A DNA stretch of 7,765 nt from positions 1 to 7,765 of the forward strand of contig DEYT01000120.1 in assembly GCA_002364975.1 (NCBI GenBank), read 5' to 3'. The notes under the pieces are model-generated. The model searched no databases and was not told the DNA's origin. It saw nothing but the letters and a program-made list of their open reading frames with translations. Origin of the DNA: Opitutia bacterium UBA3151 (GTDB lineage: Bacteria > Verrucomicrobiota > Verrucomicrobiia > Opitutales > Seribacteraceae). Position numbers and translations under genes: made by a program. Positions 6,391 to 7,765 of this stretch are shown here, in pieces (position 1 is the first letter of the stretch; the number at the start of each line of letters is the position of its first letter).

Positions 6391-6825
6391 TTAGGTTTCT
6401 TCGCTTAAAAAGCGAAGAGCCGAAATATAACCCTGTTGGCTCATTCCTGCGACCACGGCAGCGGAGATGGCTGAAATAAGAGATTTGTGCCGAAAATCCT
6501 CCCTTGCATGGATGTTAGAGAGGTGAACCTCAACGGTCTTGAGCCCGGAAGCAACGACTGCATCTCGTAAGGCGACACTTGTATGGGTTAGTCCACCTGG
6601 GTTCAAAATGAGACCAGAAAACCCGGAATCTGCCCATTGGTGAATCTTGTCGATGAGGGCACCTTCGTGGTTGGACTGGAATGCCTCCACTTTACAATCG
6701 CAGGTTTCAGCCTTGCTCTCTACTTGCTTTACAATTTCTTCAAGAGTGACCGAACCGTAAACTTCGGGTTCACGTTTACCAAGTCGGTCGAGGTTAGGAC
6801 CATTAAGTAGACCAATCTTTTTCAT
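6391..6825 (-). CDS. aroQ: Type II 3-dehydroquinate dehydratase
   Basis: A 144-residue, dodecameric-type dehydroquinase that converts 3-dehydroquinate to 3-dehydroshikimate in the shikimate pathway (cytosol). All family motifs are present: NGPNLDRLGKREPEVYG at 8-24 with Asn11, Arg18 and catalytic Tyr23; FQSNHEGALIDKIH at 49-62; NPGGLTHTSVALRDA at 75-89; and EVHLSNIHAREDFRHKS at 99-115 with catalytic His101 and Arg108. The length is standard. The ATG at 6825 is supported by the family's N-terminus and by an AAGG just upstream, though it lies only 2 nt from the ATG. The gene lies 42 nt after the Nif3-type gene on the same strand, so the two are probably co-transcribed. No functional link between them is known to me. 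An 8-bp inverted repeat sits in its last codons. Confidence 0.97.
   Translation of the reverse strand: MKKIGLLNGPNLDRLGKREPEVYGSVTLEEIVKQVESKAETCDCKVEAFQSNHEGALIDKIHQWADSGFSGLILNPGGLTHTSVALRDAVVASGLKTVEVHLSNIHAREDFRHKSLISAISAAVVAGMSQQGYISALRFLSEET
6399..6417 (-). repeat. Perfect 8-bp inverted repeat in the aroQ 3' end
   Basis: CTTCGCTT (6399-6406) and AAGCGAAG (6410-6417) enclose a 3-nt loop, inside the last codons of aroQ (residues about 137-142, RFLSEE). It would form a stable hairpin in the aroQ transcript. No T-run follows on either strand, so it is not a standard intrinsic terminator. It might protect the mRNA 3' end or block read-through between the convergent genes. Confidence 0.4.
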
Positions 6826-6867
6826 AACCTTATCTTAGATTGATTGGCGAAGACGGCAATGCTCGAT

Positions 6868-7635
6868 TTAGAGGGGACAGTTGGTATCCACAAACTCGTA
6901 TGGCAGATTGAATTTCTCGGCAGCTTCCTTGGCTAGAGCTTCCACTCCAAAGGTTTCAGTAGCGTAATGACCGCAAAGATAAAGATTCAGGCCTTTCTCT
7001 TGAGCGTAATTAAAATGTTGTTGCTTCAACTCTCCCGTAATTAAGGTGTCTGCACCAACATTCAGAATTTGATCAACTGCACTCTGTCCAGAACCTGAAA
7101 GAATACCAATTTTGGTTGGATATTTGGATCCGAATTCAATGCATTCAATGCCGGATGGAAATTCTTGTTGGAGTCGGGTCTTCAAGTCTTCTCTGGAAAA
7201 ATTACAATCGGTAAGAAGACCAATTTTGTTTCCTTCGAAATCAAGAAAACCATCACATTCTACGAGATTCAATCGTTTAGCTAAGATAGCGTTATTCCCA
7301 ATTTCAGAGTGACAATCAAGTGGAAGATGAGCGGAGTAAATGGCAAGGTTATGATCCATGCAATGTTTGATCTTTTTATAACATACTCCAGTCAGCGGGG
7401 TAGGAGGCGACCAAAAAAGTCCATGGTGAACGATTAAGAAATCGATCTCTTTTTCGGAAGCTATTTGGAAAGGAAAGAGACCAGCATCAACTGCTGCACC
7501 AATTCTAGTAACTTTACCATTGTTTTCCACCTGTAATCCATTCCAAGCACCAGGGAAGTCTTTGATTTTGTTTAGATCAATACGATCATTGCAAAATTTT
7601 ATTACACTATCTAAATTTACCATGTTCTTTATCAT
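6868..7635 (-). CDS. Nif3/YbgI-family dinuclear metal-center hexameric protein
   Basis: A 255-residue member of the widespread Nif3-like family (also labelled 'GTP cyclohydrolase 1 type 2 homolog'). The five metal ligands are present with the same kind of spacing as E. coli YbgI: His70 and His71 in VHHGLFW, Asp107 in SAHLPLD, and His223 and Glu227 in CGHYATE. The N-terminal WNGLQV (31-36) and the ILSGSG / DTLITGEL segments (from about 175 and 195) are also typical. It is the short bacterial form without the PII/CutA-like insert seen in longer members. The family forms toroidal hexamers with two metal ions per subunit; its physiological role is not settled, so none is assigned. Start: ATG at 7635, or ATG at 7623 (Met5), which starts MVNLDSV and is equally plausible. 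It heads the likely Nif3-aroQ transcript. Confidence 0.93.
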   Translation of the reverse strand: MIKNMVNLDSVIKFCNDRIDLNKIKDFPGAWNGLQVENNGKVTRIGAAVDAGLFPFQIASEKEIDFLIVHHGLFWSPPTPLTGVCYKKIKHCMDHNLAIYSAHLPLDCHSEIGNNAILAKRLNLVECDGFLDFEGNKIGLLTDCNFSREDLKTRLQQEFPSGIECIEFGSKYPTKIGILSGSGQSAVDQILNVGADTLITGELKQQHFNYAQEKGLNLYLCGHYATETFGVEALAKEAAEKFNLPYEFVDTNCPL

Positions 7636-7657
7636 TCAGAAAAAGATTTTCTTGGCA

Positions 7658-7681
7658 ATGAATCAAGCATACTTGAATCAT
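7658..7681. promoter_or_regulatory. Imperfect palindrome upstream of the Nif3-type gene (candidate operator)
   Basis: ATGAATCAAG (7658-7667) and CTTGAATCAT (7672-7681) pair at 9 of 10 positions around a CATA spacer. The same stretch holds two direct copies of TGAATCA (7659-7665 and 7674-7680), 15 bp apart. It lies 23-46 nt upstream of the ATG at 7635, where a promoter or operator for the Nif3-aroQ transcript would be expected. No convincing -10/-35 pair is seen nearby, and the pattern may be chance in AT-rich DNA. Confidence 0.35.
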
Positions 7682-7737
7682 GTTCGTTTGATATTGCCTT
7701 ATTTGAGAATTTATGAATTATTGGACGATTAACTTGT

Positions 7738-7765
7738 AGCAGGGTGGAGCAGTCTGGTAGCTCGT
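7738..7765 (+). tRNA. Initiator tRNA-fMet, 5' part (cut by window edge)
   Basis: A 7-nt acceptor strand AGCAGGG (7738-7744), TG at positions 8-9, then the D-arm GAGC-AGTCTGGTA-GCTC. The D-stem has A11-U24, a purine-pyrimidine order that is a hallmark of bacterial initiator tRNAs; elongators have pyrimidine 11. The sequence TGGAGCAGTCTGGTAGCTCG is the typical tRNA-fMet 5' half. The anticodon lies beyond the window, so identity is inferred. Confidence 0.75.

Noticed and set aside
6152..6394. An 80-codon forward open frame between the broken gene and aroQ.
   Set aside because: It is in a third frame; the first frame gives the more protein-like ending (LYFDRRKEEPLRF) that continues the broken gene.

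Overview
The window is a piece of a bacterial chromosome, low in G+C in its protein-coding part. It starts in the 3' end of a 23S rRNA gene, passes through 5S rRNA and the rRNA operon terminator, and then carries eight protein-coding loci. It ends a few bases into an initiator-type tRNA gene. The gene content points to the Planctomycetes-Verrucomicrobia side of the tree, most likely a marine Verrucomicrobiota of the Opitutae/Puniceicoccales type. The clues are a 31-residue AURKAIP1/COX24-type mini-protein beside the rRNA operon, an ECF sigma factor followed by a short one-TM protein with an N-terminal 'KRYxxPxxxFW' segment, and near-absence of Shine-Dalgarno sequences. That placement is an inference from protein style, not a database result.

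Layout: 1-302 23S rRNA 3' end; 436-550 5S rRNA; 557-599 strong intrinsic terminator; 625-720 mini ribosomal-type protein. A tight forward gene cluster follows at 770-4100: long-chain polyprenyl diphosphate synthase, ECF sigma factor, one-TM putative anti-sigma factor, and a secreted trypsin/HtrA-fold protein with a PDZ domain. fumC (4149-5546) follows with its own predicted promoter. At 5734-6330 there is a gene broken by two compensating frameshifts; its rejoined product looks like an LptC/OstA-type periplasmic protein. On the reverse strand, convergent with it, lie a Nif3/YbgI-type metal protein and aroQ (type II 3-dehydroquinase), probably one transcript read from 7635 down to 6391. The window closes with the first 28 bases of an initiator tRNA.

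The most interesting part is 1856-4100. An ECF sigma factor, a membrane-anchored putative anti-sigma factor and an HtrA-like protein lie in a row, with gaps of 6 nt and -29 nt. This is the cast of the sigmaE/RseA/DegS envelope-stress pathway, but here the HtrA-like protein has lost all three catalytic residues: by motif alignment His, Asp and Ser are Leu97, Asn125 and Val202. The PDZ domain and the overall fold motifs are kept. It is therefore probably a pseudoprotease that senses or binds rather than cuts. A prenyl carrier-lipid synthase at the head of the cluster also fits an envelope theme.

The other genes (fumarase, dehydroquinase, Nif3 protein, rRNA, tRNA) are ordinary housekeeping functions with intact active sites.
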